Source: Pseudoalteromonas shioyasakiensis (GTDB taxonomy: Bacteria; Pseudomonadota; Gammaproteobacteria; Enterobacterales; Alteromonadaceae). Taken from it: DNA of 64,000 bases. The notes beneath the pieces were generated by a model, which was given only the letters and a program-made list of their open reading frames with translations, had not been told where the DNA came from and did no database searches. The first letter of the stretch is position 1; each line of letters begins with the position of its first letter. The stretch covers positions 30,820 to 94,819 of the forward strand of contig NZ_LRUE01000018.1 in the NCBI RefSeq assembly GCF_001550135.1. Reading direction: 5' to 3'. Below, piece after piece: positions 44,061 to 54,252 of the stretch. Made by a program: the position numbers and the translations under genes.

Positions 44061-44145
44061 TGGTACCAGTAGGCGGACTTGAACCGCCACGCCCGAAGGC
44101 AACGGATTTTGAATCCGTCATGTCTACCAATTCCATCATACTGGC
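44061..44145 (-). tRNA. tRNA-Leu (anticodon CAA)
   Basis: An 85-nt class II tRNA reading from GCCAGTATGATGG to TACTGGTACCA on the minus strand. The acceptor GCCAGTA pairs with TACTGGT; the anticodon arm is ACGGA-TTCAAAA-TCCGT, giving anticodon CAA (UUG codon); a long variable arm and the T-arm GGTTCAAGTCC are present, with CCA encoded. A terminator follows and a decayed tandem copy lies beyond it. Confidence 0.95.
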
Positions 44146-44321
44146 TTCATTTTTCTTTAACCTTCTAAACACGAGAAGATAAAGAAAAACCACTTTAGAG
44201 CAAAAGCTTTTTTAACTGCTTTTGTCTCTATGCCAAGCATTATACAAAGAATGGGTAAGGCAGCAAGCGTTTTGTGCGGCGTCACTGATCAACCGCACAA
44301 TAATTAAACAAGTTGTTAACT

Positions 44322-45974
44322 TTAGAGTTTTGGCATCATTCGCGAAACAATCGCCTGACAATCGATATCATGACTCAGGCAGCCGTACTGACTAAACCCT
44401 GCACCACTTAAACGACTTTTTACAAACGCATCGGCAATAAGTGGCTCGCCAAATTGTAATAGTGTTGATGCTTGCCAAAGCTGTGCCAGCCTTTCAATTA
44501 TGCGCCGAGCATGCATTTCAAGGTTTGCAGTATCTGTGAGCATCTCTTTTAGTTCATCGAGTTTTATCGCAAAATCAGGATGCAAACTGCGCGCTTTTTC
44601 AAGTTCATTGATAAGCACCTCAAGTGACTCGGGCTCACGGCTGAACACGCGTAAAAGATCAAGGCATTGCACATTACCAGAGCCTTCCCAGATAGAGTTA
44701 ACCGGTGCTTCTTTATAAAGTCGGCTGGTAATGTTGTCTTGAACATAACCCACGCCACCAATACATTCCATAGCCTCATAAGTGTGCTGCACTGCCCGCT
44801 TACAGATCCAATATTTACCGATTGCTGTGGCGCTACGTATTAATGCCACTTCATTGCTATCATCTTGGTTATCAAGGGCGTTGGCAATACGCATTGAAAT
44901 GGCAAGAGCAGCTTCGGCCTCGATAGCTAAATCAGCGAGTACATTGAGCATGAGCGGCTGTTGATGCAAGTTTTTACCAAACACACTGCGCCCAGCTGTA
45001 TGCCAAATTGCTTCTTTTACTGCTTGTAACATCAGCGAGCTTGAACCCAGCATGCAGTCATAACGAGTTAGAGCGACCATTTGAATAATAGTGGCAATGC
45101 CTCGCCCCGGCTCACCGAGTAACCAGCCATGTGCACCTCTGAATTCAATTTCAGAGCTCGCATTTGATTGGTTCCCCAATTTACTTTTTAAGCGCTGAAT
45201 ATACATGGCATTTTTCTCGCCAGTTTCGAGCCAGCGTGGCACTAAAAAGCAAGATAATTGCTTTTCATCGGTATTAGCGAGTACTAAAAAGGCGTCGCTC
45301 ATGGGCGCTGAGCAAAACCATTTGTGGCCGGTTAAAGTATATAATTGCCCTGCACCGCTTTCATTGATGGCGTCTGCTTTGGTGGTGTTCGCACGAACAT
45401 CAGAGCCGCCTTGTTTTTCAGTCATCGCCATACCTATGGTGACACCTTTTTTCTCGGTCCAAGGCTTATTGTCTGAATCGTAATGATTTGCCAGTATTTT
45501 AGGTAGCCACATAGCCGCTACATTTTCTTGACTCGCAATGGCAGGCACACTAGCAAACGTCATGGTTAATGGGCAACCAGAGCCCGGATCAGCATGATTG
45601 TGTAGCACCGCCATTACCGCTCTTACAACATGGCTACCGGCTTTCTTTTGCTGCCAAGGCAAAGCGCTGTGCCCTTGCTCTATAGCATGCTGCATTAGCT
45701 GATGGTAACTTGGATGATAATCAACTTGGTCTATGCGTTCGCCAAAGCGGCTGTGAGTTGTTAATTCGGGTAAGTGTTTGTTTGCTAAGAACCCAGCTTG
45801 CAGTAATACACCTCCCACTTGTTCCCCAAACGCCGTTAAATGCGCAGTTCCCCATTGCCCAGCAAAACGATTTTGCCAGTATTGAAGTACCCTGTCGGCC
45901 TCATAGGCGTTGTAGTTTTCAAGTGGTTTGGGTTGATTAAATACTTGGTGAGTTTCGCTTTGAGAAACGGCCAT
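44322..45974 (-). CDS. aidB: AidB-like acyl-CoA dehydrogenase
   Basis: A 550-residue flavoprotein of the acyl-CoA dehydrogenase fold. It resembles E. coli AidB (541 residues): the N terminus THQVFNQPKPLENYNAYEAD and the pattern DYHPSYHQLM match AidB more than fatty-acid enzymes. The FAD segment is MTEKQGGSDVRANTT, and QHTYEAMECIGGVGY with LYKEAPVNSIWEGSGN lies near the flavin. AidB binds DNA and is linked to alkylation protection, with isovaleryl-CoA dehydrogenase-like activity. The SD is weak. No Ada box was recognised upstream. It is a single gene, 176 bp from the tRNA on the left. Confidence 0.82.
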   Translation of the reverse strand: MAVSQSETHQVFNQPKPLENYNAYEADRVLQYWQNRFAGQWGTAHLTAFGEQVGGVLLQAGFLANKHLPELTTHSRFGERIDQVDYHPSYHQLMQHAIEQGHSALPWQQKKAGSHVVRAVMAVLHNHADPGSGCPLTMTFASVPAIASQENVAAMWLPKILANHYDSDNKPWTEKKGVTIGMAMTEKQGGSDVRANTTKADAINESGAGQLYTLTGHKWFCSAPMSDAFLVLANTDEKQLSCFLVPRWLETGEKNAMYIQRLKSKLGNQSNASSEIEFRGAHGWLLGEPGRGIATIIQMVALTRYDCMLGSSSLMLQAVKEAIWHTAGRSVFGKNLHQQPLMLNVLADLAIEAEAALAISMRIANALDNQDDSNEVALIRSATAIGKYWICKRAVQHTYEAMECIGGVGYVQDNITSRLYKEAPVNSIWEGSGNVQCLDLLRVFSREPESLEVLINELEKARSLHPDFAIKLDELKEMLTDTANLEMHARRIIERLAQLWQASTLLQFGEPLIADAFVKSRLSGAGFSQYGCLSHDIDCQAIVSRMMPKL

Positions 45975-46114
45975 AACTGTGTGCTCATTTTTATTATTTT
46001 CTCAACTATAGCAGGTCAGACCTGTTTGTCGACTTGCTAAACGGCCGTTAAGTATTTCTTGTTTGCGAAGGACTTTGCTAAACTACTGCGCAATTTAATT
46101 GGACGAGATTGTTT

Positions 46115-46615
46115 ATGTCAGCTGAGTTTCCACGTGCCGGTTTCTGGCGCCGCTTTGCCTCTTTAATCTACGATACCTTGGTTATCATTGCCTTTGCGAT
46201 GCTGACAACCGTACTGTATTTATTAGCTGTTCAAGGGCTAATTTCTTTAGACTTACTAAGTATTGGTGACGCTGAAGATGTATCTGCTTTCATTCAAAAT
46301 TCACCATTATTGTATGGCTTTCGTAGTGTGTTATTAGTGATAGTGAGTGTTAGTTTCTTTAGCTATTTTTGGGCTAAGAGCGGCCAAACTATTGGTATGC
46401 GTGCATGGCGTTTGAAGGTGCAAACCCTCGATGGTCATTTAATTAGCTGGCATCAAGGCGCACTTAGAGCCATTACTGCACTATTAGGGTTAGGTAATTT
46501 AGTGGTGTTGGTAGATTTTAAAAATAAGCGTGCCTTACAAGATTACATCGCAAAAACAGAAGTGATCACCCTCACCAAAGAAGAAAATAAACGTATTTAT
46601 CGCTCACTTGATTAA
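46115..46615 (+). CDS. RDD-family membrane protein
   Basis: A 166-residue inner-membrane protein with the N-terminal motif GFWRRFASLIYDTLVII (Arg-Asp arrangement that names the RDD domain) and three membrane helices, the last pair separated by GQTIGMRAWRLKVQTLDG. Role unknown; members are proposed to be transporters. The start is the ATG at 46115, with GGACGAG 7 nt upstream, instead of the TTG at 46109. It is convergent with lptG across a strong terminator. Confidence 0.87.
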   Translation: MSAEFPRAGFWRRFASLIYDTLVIIAFAMLTTVLYLLAVQGLISLDLLSIGDAEDVSAFIQNSPLLYGFRSVLLVIVSVSFFSYFWAKSGQTIGMRAWRLKVQTLDGHLISWHQGALRAITALLGLGNLVVLVDFKNKRALQDYIAKTEVITLTKEENKRIYRSLD

Positions 46616-46633
46616 GTGATTAAGCAATACCGC

Positions 46634-46677
46634 AAGCACAAAAAAAGCGTGGCTCAAACCACGCTTTTTTTGTGCTT
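46634..46677. terminator. Bidirectional terminator between RDD gene and lptG
   Basis: A 19-bp perfect stem (46634-46652 with 46659-46677) around CTCAAA, with A-run and T-run inside the stem. It serves both converging transcripts. Confidence 0.92.
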
Positions 46678-46689
46678 TTTAAACGACTA

Positions 46690-47757
46690 TCAAACTCGTT
46701 TATTCAATAGGTAAGTTGCAAACCCTATAAACAGTAGGCTTGGTAACACAGCACCAACCACAGCTGGAATTTGGTAAACCATCACCACAGGACCAAATAT
46801 CTCATTAGTTAAGTGGAAAGTAATACCGGTTATAACACCCATGATGATACGTGCGCCCATGGTTACTGTGCGAAGCGGGCCGAATATAAACGATAAAGCA
46901 ACTAACAACATAACGGCAATAGATACAGGCTGCATGATCTTACGCCATAGTGCTAGCTCATAAGTGCTGGTGTCTTGCTCATTTTGCTGCAAATAACCTA
47001 AATATGACCAAAGCCCAGTAAACGACAGCGCTTCGGGCTTAACCGACACCACTCCTAATTTTTCGGCGGTCAGCTGCGAGTCGTAAAATTCTTCTTTGTG
47101 CTGCTCAGTACTGATCTGCTCTGGCGTGATCATGACTTTATTTACATCACGAAGTAACCAACCATCTTTACGGTTTATTGCCTCTTCTGCCTTGGTAATT
47201 TGAGTAAGTTGCAACGATTTATCAAAGTGATACATGTGCACGCCACGTAAAGTGCCTTGCTGATCGACATCTTCAATATTAATAAAGTTGCTGCCATCTT
47301 TCGCCCACACACCTTGCTTAGCATTAAATACATCACCACCATAAATCGCTTGGTTTCGTATTTCTTTTGCTTTGAGCTGTGCTTCTGGAGCACCCCATTC
47401 ACCTAGCGCCATCATACAAATCGCCATAAACATAGCGGTTTTCATGACTGATGCAATAATTTGCAGGCGTGACATACCCGCCGCTTGCATAACGACCAGC
47501 TCACTGTTTGAGGCCAATGCACCTAAACCTGTTAAGCCACCAATCAAGGCTGCCATTGGGAAAAAGATAACTAAATCACCCGGCATGCTGTATAGGGTGT
47601 AAATCAGCGCAGTTGCAATATCATAGCTACCACGGCCAACTGATTTTAACTGCTCAATAAACTTAATGAGGGTACTAATACCTACCAGCACCATTAAAGC
47701 AAAACCGGTGGTTTGAATTATGCTGCGACCTAAATACCAGTCGAGTGTTTTCATCAT
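46690..47757 (-). CDS. lptG: Lipopolysaccharide export permease LptG
   Basis: A 355-residue inner-membrane subunit of the LptB2FG ABC transporter, which extracts lipopolysaccharide for transport to the outer membrane. Six membrane helices flank a large periplasmic beta-jellyroll (about residues 125-265). The N-terminal LDWYLGRSIIQTTGFALMVL and the cytosolic coupling helix region MPGDLVIFFPMAALIGGLTGLGALASNSELVVMQAAG are typical. Its ATG overlaps the lptF stop codon as ATGA, so translation is coupled. Confidence 0.96.
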   Translation of the reverse strand: MMKTLDWYLGRSIIQTTGFALMVLVGISTLIKFIEQLKSVGRGSYDIATALIYTLYSMPGDLVIFFPMAALIGGLTGLGALASNSELVVMQAAGMSRLQIIASVMKTAMFMAICMMALGEWGAPEAQLKAKEIRNQAIYGGDVFNAKQGVWAKDGSNFINIEDVDQQGTLRGVHMYHFDKSLQLTQITKAEEAINRKDGWLLRDVNKVMITPEQISTEQHKEEFYDSQLTAEKLGVVSVKPEALSFTGLWSYLGYLQQNEQDTSTYELALWRKIMQPVSIAVMLLVALSFIFGPLRTVTMGARIIMGVITGITFHLTNEIFGPVVMVYQIPAVVGAVLPSLLFIGFATYLLNKRV

Positions 47758-48866
47758 GCGCTTAACTCCCGCTTAGTCACAACTGCCTTTAACCATGCGC
47801 CTAGCGGACGACCTTTAATAATCAAGAAACCACCAATAAACAAGGCTGATAAATGGATCCACCATAAACCAATTGAAGGTGGAATTTTACCGTCTTCAAC
47901 AGCAAACTTAGCTGCATTCAATAAAATGAAGTACCCTAAATACAAGCTGATTGCGGGCACTAATTTAGCGAATTTACCTTGGCGCGGATTCACCACACTC
48001 AAAGGTACTGCGAGTAAAGTTAATAATGGAATTGAAAGCGGAATAGCTAAACGCCACTGCCACTGCGCAATTGCTTCAGAGGTTTTCATTTTGAATAAAT
48101 CAAACGTTGGTATAGCTTCTAATTTACGACGCTGATGCTCAATTTCTTGATCTTGAATTTGTACACTGTAACCATCGAACTCTGTTAGGTTTAACGCAGC
48201 AGACTCGCCATCTGTTTCATAGCGCTTACCGTCATTAAGAACAAGTTGCTGCTCACCGTTATCTTGCTCAATCACCACACCACGCTCTGCATATACTAAA
48301 CGGGCTAAGTCACCTTTTTCACGATCTGGTAACTGCGCAACAAATACCTTGTGTAGCTCTTTACCGCTATTTTCGATGTTGTGAATGAAGACTACGGCTT
48401 TCTCATTACCCGTTTGCTGAAAACGCCCTGCACGTAATGCCGATAAGCCTGCATCAGCTTTGGCTTGCTCTTTTAATTGATATTCTTGCTCACTGGCCCA
48501 TGGCGCAACATAAAGAGTAAGCGCACCGGCTAAAATAGCCATCGCAGTACTTGAGATAAGCGTGACCCGAACCACATACCACTCACTAACACCACAGGCT
48601 TTGAAAACAGTCATTTCGCTGTCTGCATAAATGCGACTGTATGCCAAAATAATCCCTAAGAAGATACTCAAAGGTAAGATAAGTGAAGCAAGTTGAGGAA
48701 GTTTTAGTGCAATCATCGAAAGCACAAGTTTAGCTGGAAGACCCCCTTCAGAGGCGTCTCCTAATATAACAACAAACTTTTGAGACACAAAAATAGTCAT
48801 CAAAGTTAAAAATACGGCGACCTGCGACTTGAAGACTTCAGTGGTCAAATAACGAAAAATTAGCAA
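47754..48866 (-). CDS. lptF: Lipopolysaccharide export permease LptF
   Basis: A 370-residue partner of LptG, with the same topology: helices at the N terminus (IFRYLTTEVFKSQVAVFLTLMTIFV), a conserved SEMTVFKACGVSEW coupling segment, a periplasmic jellyroll in the middle, and three C-terminal helices (LAIPLSIPLLTLLAVPLSVVNPRQGKF). It forms the first gene of the lptFG operon, divergent from pepA over about 320 bp, as in other gammaproteobacteria. Together with LptB, encoded elsewhere, it drives LPS export. Confidence 0.96.
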   Translation of the reverse strand: MLIFRYLTTEVFKSQVAVFLTLMTIFVSQKFVVILGDASEGGLPAKLVLSMIALKLPQLASLILPLSIFLGIILAYSRIYADSEMTVFKACGVSEWYVVRVTLISSTAMAILAGALTLYVAPWASEQEYQLKEQAKADAGLSALRAGRFQQTGNEKAVVFIHNIENSGKELHKVFVAQLPDREKGDLARLVYAERGVVIEQDNGEQQLVLNDGKRYETDGESAALNLTEFDGYSVQIQDQEIEHQRRKLEAIPTFDLFKMKTSEAIAQWQWRLAIPLSIPLLTLLAVPLSVVNPRQGKFAKLVPAISLYLGYFILLNAAKFAVEDGKIPPSIGLWWIHLSALFIGGFLIIKGRPLGAWLKAVVTKRELSA

Positions 48867-49188
48867 TGCTCGCCCCTGTTAAACATCGAGTTTCACTGGA
48901 ATAGTAAGGAATTTTGAGTAAACTAGTTATTTTACTCACTTTATTATATGCCATCAAAGTTAAATATCATACCTAGCAAGAACATATAATCTTGCATAAA
49001 TGGTGCAGATGGCGTCTATTATGTGATATTGATATTCACATTAAGATAAAGTTCAAAAACACATAAATAGAGTCATAGTTTATGTACTAAGATTAGTGCT
49101 ATTAAACTAAAAAATGTAAGAAAGGACTCGAAAAAGAATTTCTTACCCTTATAAACTAAGGTTATACGACTCAATATCAGGAGTAACA
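48867..49188. promoter_or_regulatory. Divergent lptF / pepA promoter region
   Basis: A 322-bp AT-rich intergenic region holding promoters for both directions. A TGTGA-N9-TCACA palindrome lies at 49022-49040, but its spacing is wrong for CRP. No other element could be assigned. Confidence 0.5.
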
Positions 49189-50703
49189 ATGGAATTTAGC
49201 GTAAAAAGTGGTAGTCCAGAAAAGCAACGTAGCGCATGTATTGTAGTAGGCGTTTATGAGCCACGTCGTTTATCCCCCATTGGTGAACAATTAGATAAAA
49301 TCAGTGATGGTTATATCTCTAACTTACTACGCCGTGGTGACCTTGAAGGTAAGCCAGGCCAAGTATTGCTATTGCATCATGTACCTAATGTACTGAGCGA
49401 GCGTGTACTACTAGTAGGTTGTGGTAAAGAGCGTGAGCTTGATGACAAACAATATAAACAAATCATCTCAAAAACGATTAACACGCTAAACGAAACTGGT
49501 TCGATGGAAGCGGTATGCTTTTTAACTGAGCAACACGTTAAAAGCCGTGACACTTATTGGAAAGTACGCCAAGCAGTTGAAACAACTCAAGACTGCTTGT
49601 ACACCTTCAATCAATTGAAAAGCAAAAAGAGCGACCCACGTCGCCCACTACGTAAAATTGTTTTCAACGTACCAACGCGTCGCGAGTTAACTATTGGCGA
49701 AAGTGCAATTGAGCATGGCTTAGCCATCGCTGCAGGTAGCAAGTTATGTAAAGACGTTGCTAACATGCCGCCAAATATCTGTAACCCTGCTTATTTAGGT
49801 GAGCAAGCACAAGAAATTGCTGATAACTTCGATAATGTAAGCGTTGATATTATTGGTGAAGAAAAAATGGCAGAGCTGGGCATGAATTCATACCTAGCGG
49901 TTGGCCGTGGTAGTGCTAATGAATCGGTTATGTCGGTGATCAACTATCAAGGTGGCGACAAAGACCAAGCGCCAATCGTGTTAGTGGGTAAAGGCTTAAC
50001 CTTTGACTCAGGTGGTATTTCAATCAAGCCAGGCGAAGCCATGGATGAAATGAAATACGACATGGGTGGTGCAGCGGGTGTTATTGGTACTATGCGCGCT
50101 TTAGTGCAAATGCAATTACCAATTAACGTTGTCGGTGTTTTAGCAGGTTGTGAAAACATGCCTGGCTCAAACGCTTATCGTCCGGGTGATATCTTAACCA
50201 CTATGTCGGGGCAAACAGTTGAAGTGTTAAATACCGACGCTGAAGGCCGTTTAGTACTGTGTGATGCACTCACTTATGTTGAGCGCTTTGAACCAGATAC
50301 TGTTGTCGATGTAGCAACACTGACAGGTGCGTGTATTATCGCACTGGGTTCGCATGCCACAGGTTTACTATCAAACCACAACCCACTTGCCCATGACCTT
50401 CTAAAAGCATCTGAGCAAAGTGGCGACCGCGCATGGCAGTTACCTCTTTGGGATGACTATCAAGAGCAACTTGAAAGCCCATTCGCTGATTTCACCAACT
50501 TAGGTGGCCGTGCTGCAGGTACGATTACAGCGGCATGCTTCTTGTCTAAATTCACCAAAAAATACAATTGGGCGCATTTAGATATCGCAGGTACAGCATG
50601 GCGCAGCGGCGGTAAAAACAAAGGCGCAACCGGTCGTCCGGTACCTATGTTGACTCAGTATTTACTGAACCGCGCAGGCGTGAGTGAAGCAAGTCACGAT
50701 TAA
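49189..50703 (+). CDS. pepA: Leucyl aminopeptidase (M17)
   Basis: A 504-residue hexameric two-metal aminopeptidase. The C-terminal catalytic domain has Lys268 in [11 protein letters not shown], Asp273, Lys280, the pair Asp350/Glu352 in NTDAEGR, and [10 protein letters not shown]. The N-terminal domain is of the PepA type, and in E. coli it also binds DNA in cer recombination and in carAB control. Length matches E. coli PepA (503). The gene leads the conserved pepA-holC-valS series and is divergent from lptF. The ATG has SD AGGAG. Confidence 0.96.
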   Translation: MEFSVKSGSPEKQRSACIVVGVYEPRRLSPIGEQLDKISDGYISNLLRRGDLEGKPGQVLLLHHVPNVLSERVLLVGCGKERELDDKQYKQIISKTINTLNETGSMEAVCFLTEQHVKSRDTYWKVRQAVETTQDCLYTFNQLKSKKSDPRRPLRKIVFNVPTRRELTIGESAIEHGLAIAAGSKLCKDVANMPPNICNPAYLGEQAQEIADNFDNVSVDIIGEEKMAELGMNSYLAVGRGSANESVMSVINYQGGDKDQAPIVLVGKGLTFDSGGISIKPGEAMDEMKYDMGGAAGVIGTMRALVQMQLPINVVGVLAGCENMPGSNAYRPGDILTTMSGQTVEVLNTDAEGRLVLCDALTYVERFEPDTVVDVATLTGACIIALGSHATGLLSNHNPLAHDLLKASEQSGDRAWQLPLWDDYQEQLESPFADFTNLGGRAAGTITAACFLSKFTKKYNWAHLDIAGTAWRSGGKNKGATGRPVPMLTQYLLNRAGVSEASHD

Positions 50704-50732
50704 GCCTTACCGTAAGCTTAAAACTAACCCTA

Positions 50733-50758
50733 AATAAGGCGCCAAATGGCGCCTTATT
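50733..50758 (+). terminator. Hairpin after pepA
   Basis: AATAAGGCGCCA pairs with TGGCGCCTTATT around a tiny loop, 29 bp after the pepA stop. There is no strong T-run, so read-through into holC is likely. Confidence 0.55.
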
Positions 50759-50829
50759 AATTGAAGCAATTCGCGTTCTATGTCAAAATCCATGCTTTGA
50801 TCTGTGTATCTGTGGGGACGAAAGTCACT

Positions 50830-51276
50830 ATGAATATGAACGCACAATTTTACGTTCTAAAACAAGATGATAGTGCCCACCAAACGGCTGGCGCTGTTTT
50901 CGATCTGGCAGCTAAAATTGCTGCGGATCAGTATCGTCTAGGTCATCGCGTATTTATTTACGCTGATAACACCGACACGGCCCACATAATCGACGACATC
51001 ATTTGGTCATTTGAACCAGATAGTTTTGTACCACATAACTTACAAGGTGAAGGCCCTAAAGGTGGCGCTCCGGTTGAAATTGGTATGACTCCACCTGTCG
51101 GCAACAGAAAAATATTAATCAACTTAGCTGAACACCTACCGGATTTTATTCGCCGTTTTCAGCAGGTTTATGATTTCGTACCCGTTGAGCCAAATGCTAA
51201 GCAAGCCGCCCGTGAGCGGTTTAAAAAGCTTCGCCAACTGGGCGCCCATATTGCAACGCAAGAAATTGACATTTAA
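50830..51276 (+). CDS. holC: DNA polymerase III chi subunit
   Basis: A 148-residue accessory protein of the clamp-loader complex. It binds single-strand-binding protein and links it to the psi subunit. Marks are [38 protein letters not shown] and RNVRRF-like [16 protein letters not shown]. The frame opens at TTG 50761, but the ATG at 50830 (GGGGA 11 nt upstream) gives the family's normal length (E. coli HolC 147); the ATG at 50836 is less likely. It lies between pepA and valS, as usual in gammaproteobacteria, 23 bp before valS. Confidence 0.94.
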   Translation: MNMNAQFYVLKQDDSAHQTAGAVFDLAAKIAADQYRLGHRVFIYADNTDTAHIIDDIIWSFEPDSFVPHNLQGEGPKGGAPVEIGMTPPVGNRKILINLAEHLPDFIRRFQQVYDFVPVEPNAKQAARERFKKLRQLGAHIATQEIDI

Positions 51277-51299
51277 GCATTTATTTAAGGTTCTGTGTA

Positions 51300-54155
51300 A
51301 TGGATAAAACCTATAATCCGCAAGATATTGAACAGTCTTTATACCAAGGCTGGGAAGAAAATGGCTACTTTAAACCGTCTGGCCAAGGTGACGCATACTC
51401 AATTATGATTCCGCCACCAAACGTCACGGGTAGCTTACACATGGGCCACGCGTTCCAAGATACCATCATGGATACGCTAACGCGTTTAAAGCGTATGCAA
51501 GGCAACAACACTTTATGGCAAGTAGGTACTGACCACGCAGGTATCGCAACGCAAATGCTTGTTGAGCGTAAGCTTGCTGCTGAAGAAGGTAAAACACGTC
51601 ACGACCTAGGCCGTGAAGCATTTATCGATAAAATCTGGGAGTGGAAAAACCACTCTGGTGGCACGATCACTAAACAATTACGTCGTTTAGGCGCTTCTGT
51701 AGATTGGGACCGTGAGCGTTTCACTATGGACGAAGGCCTTTCTGAAGCGGTTAAAGAAGTATTCGTACGTCTTCACAAAGAAGATTTAATCTACCGTGGT
51801 AAGCGCCTAGTTAACTGGGATCCTAAGCTACACACGGCGATTTCTGATCTTGAAGTTGAAAACAAAGACAAACAAGGTCACATGTGGAACCTACGTTACC
51901 CACTTGCTGATGGCGTAAAAACCAAAGATGGTAAAGACTACATCATTGTTGCGACAACGCGTCCTGAAACAATGCTAGGTGATTCAGGTGTTGCTGTTAA
52001 CCCTGATGATGAGCGTTACCAAGATCTGATCGGTAAAGAAATTTTACTACCTATCGTAAACCGCCGTATTCCAATTGTTGCCGATGAACATGCAGACATG
52101 GAAAAAGGCACAGGTTGTGTGAAAATCACGCCTGCCCACGACTTTAACGATAACGAAGTAGGTAAACGTCACCAACTACCAATGATCAACATCTTCAATA
52201 AAGATGCAGCGGTATTAAGCGAAGGCGAAAGCTACACATTCGACGGTAAAGAGCTTAAATTAGACGCGCCAATTCCTGAACGCTTACACGGCCTTGACCG
52301 CTTTGATGCACGAAAAGCGATTGTGAGCGAATTTGAAGAGCTTGGTCTACTAGAAAAAATTGAAGATCACAGCCTAACAGTTCCTTACGGTGACCGTTCT
52401 GGCGTAGTGATTGAGCCACTTCTTACTGATCAGTGGTACGTACGCGTAGCACCTCTAGCAGAGCCTGCAAAAGAAGCAGTTAAAAATGGCGACATTAAGT
52501 TCGTGCCTCAACAATACGAGAACATGTACTTCTCGTGGATGAACGACGTACAAGACTGGTGTATTTCACGTCAGCTTTGGTGGGGTCACCGCATCCCAGC
52601 TTGGTACGACAACGAAGGCAACGTTTACGTTGGTCGTGACGAAGCTGAAGTACGCCGCGATAACAACCTTGCTGATGATGTTGCACTTAAGCAAGACGAA
52701 GACGTTTTAGATACCTGGTTCTCATCTGCGCTTTGGACTTTCTCAACGCAAGGCTGGCCGGCAAACACTGATGATTTAAAAACTTTCCACCCGTCTGACG
52801 TATTGGTAACAGGTTTCGACATCATTTTCTTCTGGGTTGCTCGTATGATCATGATGACCATGCACTTCATCAAAGATGAAGACGGCAAGCCACAAGTACC
52901 ATTTAAAACCGTTTACGTAACTGGCCTTATCCGCGATGAAAACGGCGATAAGATGTCTAAATCGAAAGGTAACGTACTTGATCCTATCGACATGATTGAC
53001 GGTATCGATCTTGAAAGCCTAGTTGAAAAGCGCACTGGTAATATGATGCAGCCACAACTAGCGAAGAAGATTGAGAAGAACACTCGTAAAACATTCGAAA
53101 ACGGTATCGAAGCACACGGTACAGACGCACTGCGTTTCACCCTTGCTGCAATGGCTTCAACGGGTCGTGATATCAACTGGGATATGAACCGTCTTGAAGG
53201 TTACCGTAACTTCTGTAACAAACTATGGAACGCAAGTCGTTACGTATTGATGAACACAGAAGAGCAAGACTGTGGTTTCGCTACAGATGCTGAGAAACAG
53301 TATTCACTCGCTGATCGTTGGGTTTTAGGCCAGTTTGAAGCAACTGTTAAAACCTATACTGAGCATCTAGAAAACTACCGTTTTGACCTAGCTGCAAACA
53401 CCATTTATGAGTTCACTTGGAACCAATTCTGTGACTGGTACCTAGAACTTACTAAACCAGTATTGTTTAAAGGTAACGAAGCACAGCAACGTGGCACTCG
53501 TCATACCCTAATCACGGTATTAGAAAGCCTACTTCGCTTAATGCACCCATTAATGCCATACATCACAGAAACGATTTGGCAACGCGTGGCACCACTTGCA
53601 GGTATCGAAACTGCGGGCACTAGCATCATGGTTCAAGGTTTCCCTGTTTACAATGAAGCTAATGTTGATAGCCAAGCGATGGACGACCTAGAGTGGGTTA
53701 AACAATTCATTCTTGCTATTCGTAACATCCGTGGTGAAATGGATATCAGCCCAAGCAAACCATTATCGGTATTGCTTGCTAATGCGTCTGACGAAGACAA
53801 ACGCCGCTTGACGGAAAACGAAGCTTTCTTAGCGTCTCTTGCTAAGCTTGAAGAGTTCACGTTACTTGATAACAAAGACGAAGCACCTGCGTGTGCAACA
53901 TCGTATGTTAGTAACCTTGAGATCATGATCCCAATGGCTGGCCTAATCGATGTTGAAGCTGAACTAGCTCGTATCGCGAAGCAGCTTGAAAAAGCAGAGA
54001 AAGGCTTAGCTCAAGTTAATAACAAATTAGCTAACGAAAAGTTCGTAAATAACGCGCCAGAAGCTGTACTTGCTAAAGAGCATGCTAAGCTGGCTGAGTT
54101 TACAGATGCGAAAGACAAACTATTAGCGCAAAAAGCGAAAATCGAAAGTCTATAA
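51300..54155 (+). CDS. valS: Valyl-tRNA synthetase
   Basis: A 951-residue class I aminoacyl-tRNA synthetase that charges tRNA-Val. The HIGH motif is HMGH (47-50) after [14 protein letters not shown] occupies 551-555; the editing domain with [10 protein letters not shown] and [15 protein letters not shown] lies between them; a C-terminal coiled coil (about 885-950) is present. Length equals E. coli ValS. No split or truncation is seen. It follows holC at 23 bp and ends before tandem terminator hairpins. Confidence 0.98.
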   Translation: MDKTYNPQDIEQSLYQGWEENGYFKPSGQGDAYSIMIPPPNVTGSLHMGHAFQDTIMDTLTRLKRMQGNNTLWQVGTDHAGIATQMLVERKLAAEEGKTRHDLGREAFIDKIWEWKNHSGGTITKQLRRLGASVDWDRERFTMDEGLSEAVKEVFVRLHKEDLIYRGKRLVNWDPKLHTAISDLEVENKDKQGHMWNLRYPLADGVKTKDGKDYIIVATTRPETMLGDSGVAVNPDDERYQDLIGKEILLPIVNRRIPIVADEHADMEKGTGCVKITPAHDFNDNEVGKRHQLPMINIFNKDAAVLSEGESYTFDGKELKLDAPIPERLHGLDRFDARKAIVSEFEELGLLEKIEDHSLTVPYGDRSGVVIEPLLTDQWYVRVAPLAEPAKEAVKNGDIKFVPQQYENMYFSWMNDVQDWCISRQLWWGHRIPAWYDNEGNVYVGRDEAEVRRDNNLADDVALKQDEDVLDTWFSSALWTFSTQGWPANTDDLKTFHPSDVLVTGFDIIFFWVARMIMMTMHFIKDEDGKPQVPFKTVYVTGLIRDENGDKMSKSKGNVLDPIDMIDGIDLESLVEKRTGNMMQPQLAKKIEKNTRKTFENGIEAHGTDALRFTLAAMASTGRDINWDMNRLEGYRNFCNKLWNASRYVLMNTEEQDCGFATDAEKQYSLADRWVLGQFEATVKTYTEHLENYRFDLAANTIYEFTWNQFCDWYLELTKPVLFKGNEAQQRGTRHTLITVLESLLRLMHPLMPYITETIWQRVAPLAGIETAGTSIMVQGFPVYNEANVDSQAMDDLEWVKQFILAIRNIRGEMDISPSKPLSVLLANASDEDKRRLTENEAFLASLAKLEEFTLLDNKDEAPACATSYVSNLEIMIPMAGLIDVEAELARIAKQLEKAEKGLAQVNNKLANEKFVNNAPEAVLAKEHAKLAEFTDAKDKLLAQKAKIESL

Positions 54156-54166
54156 CAGCATAAATA

Positions 54167-54229
54167 AAGCGCGATTTATTCGCGCTTACAAAAAAGCCGC
54201 GCTATAACATTGTTATAGCGCGGCTTTTT
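54167..54229. terminator. Tandem terminator hairpins between valS and fadL
   Basis: First stem AAGCGCG/CGCGCTT (54167-54187). Second, longer stem AAAAAGCCGCGCTATAAC with its complement (54191-54208 and 54212-54229), flanked by A- and T-runs, which can stop both converging transcripts. Confidence 0.9.
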
Positions 54230-54252
54230 AATGCTCTGTAGCAGCGACTTTA

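Noticed and set aside
44061-44145. Protein-coding frame over the tRNA region (minus strand, about 67 codons)
   Set aside because: The sequence is a complete tRNA-Leu with terminator; the frame is a by-product.
49022-49040. CRP site upstream of pepA (TGTGA-N9-TCACA)
   Set aside because: CRP needs six bases between the half-sites; nine are present.
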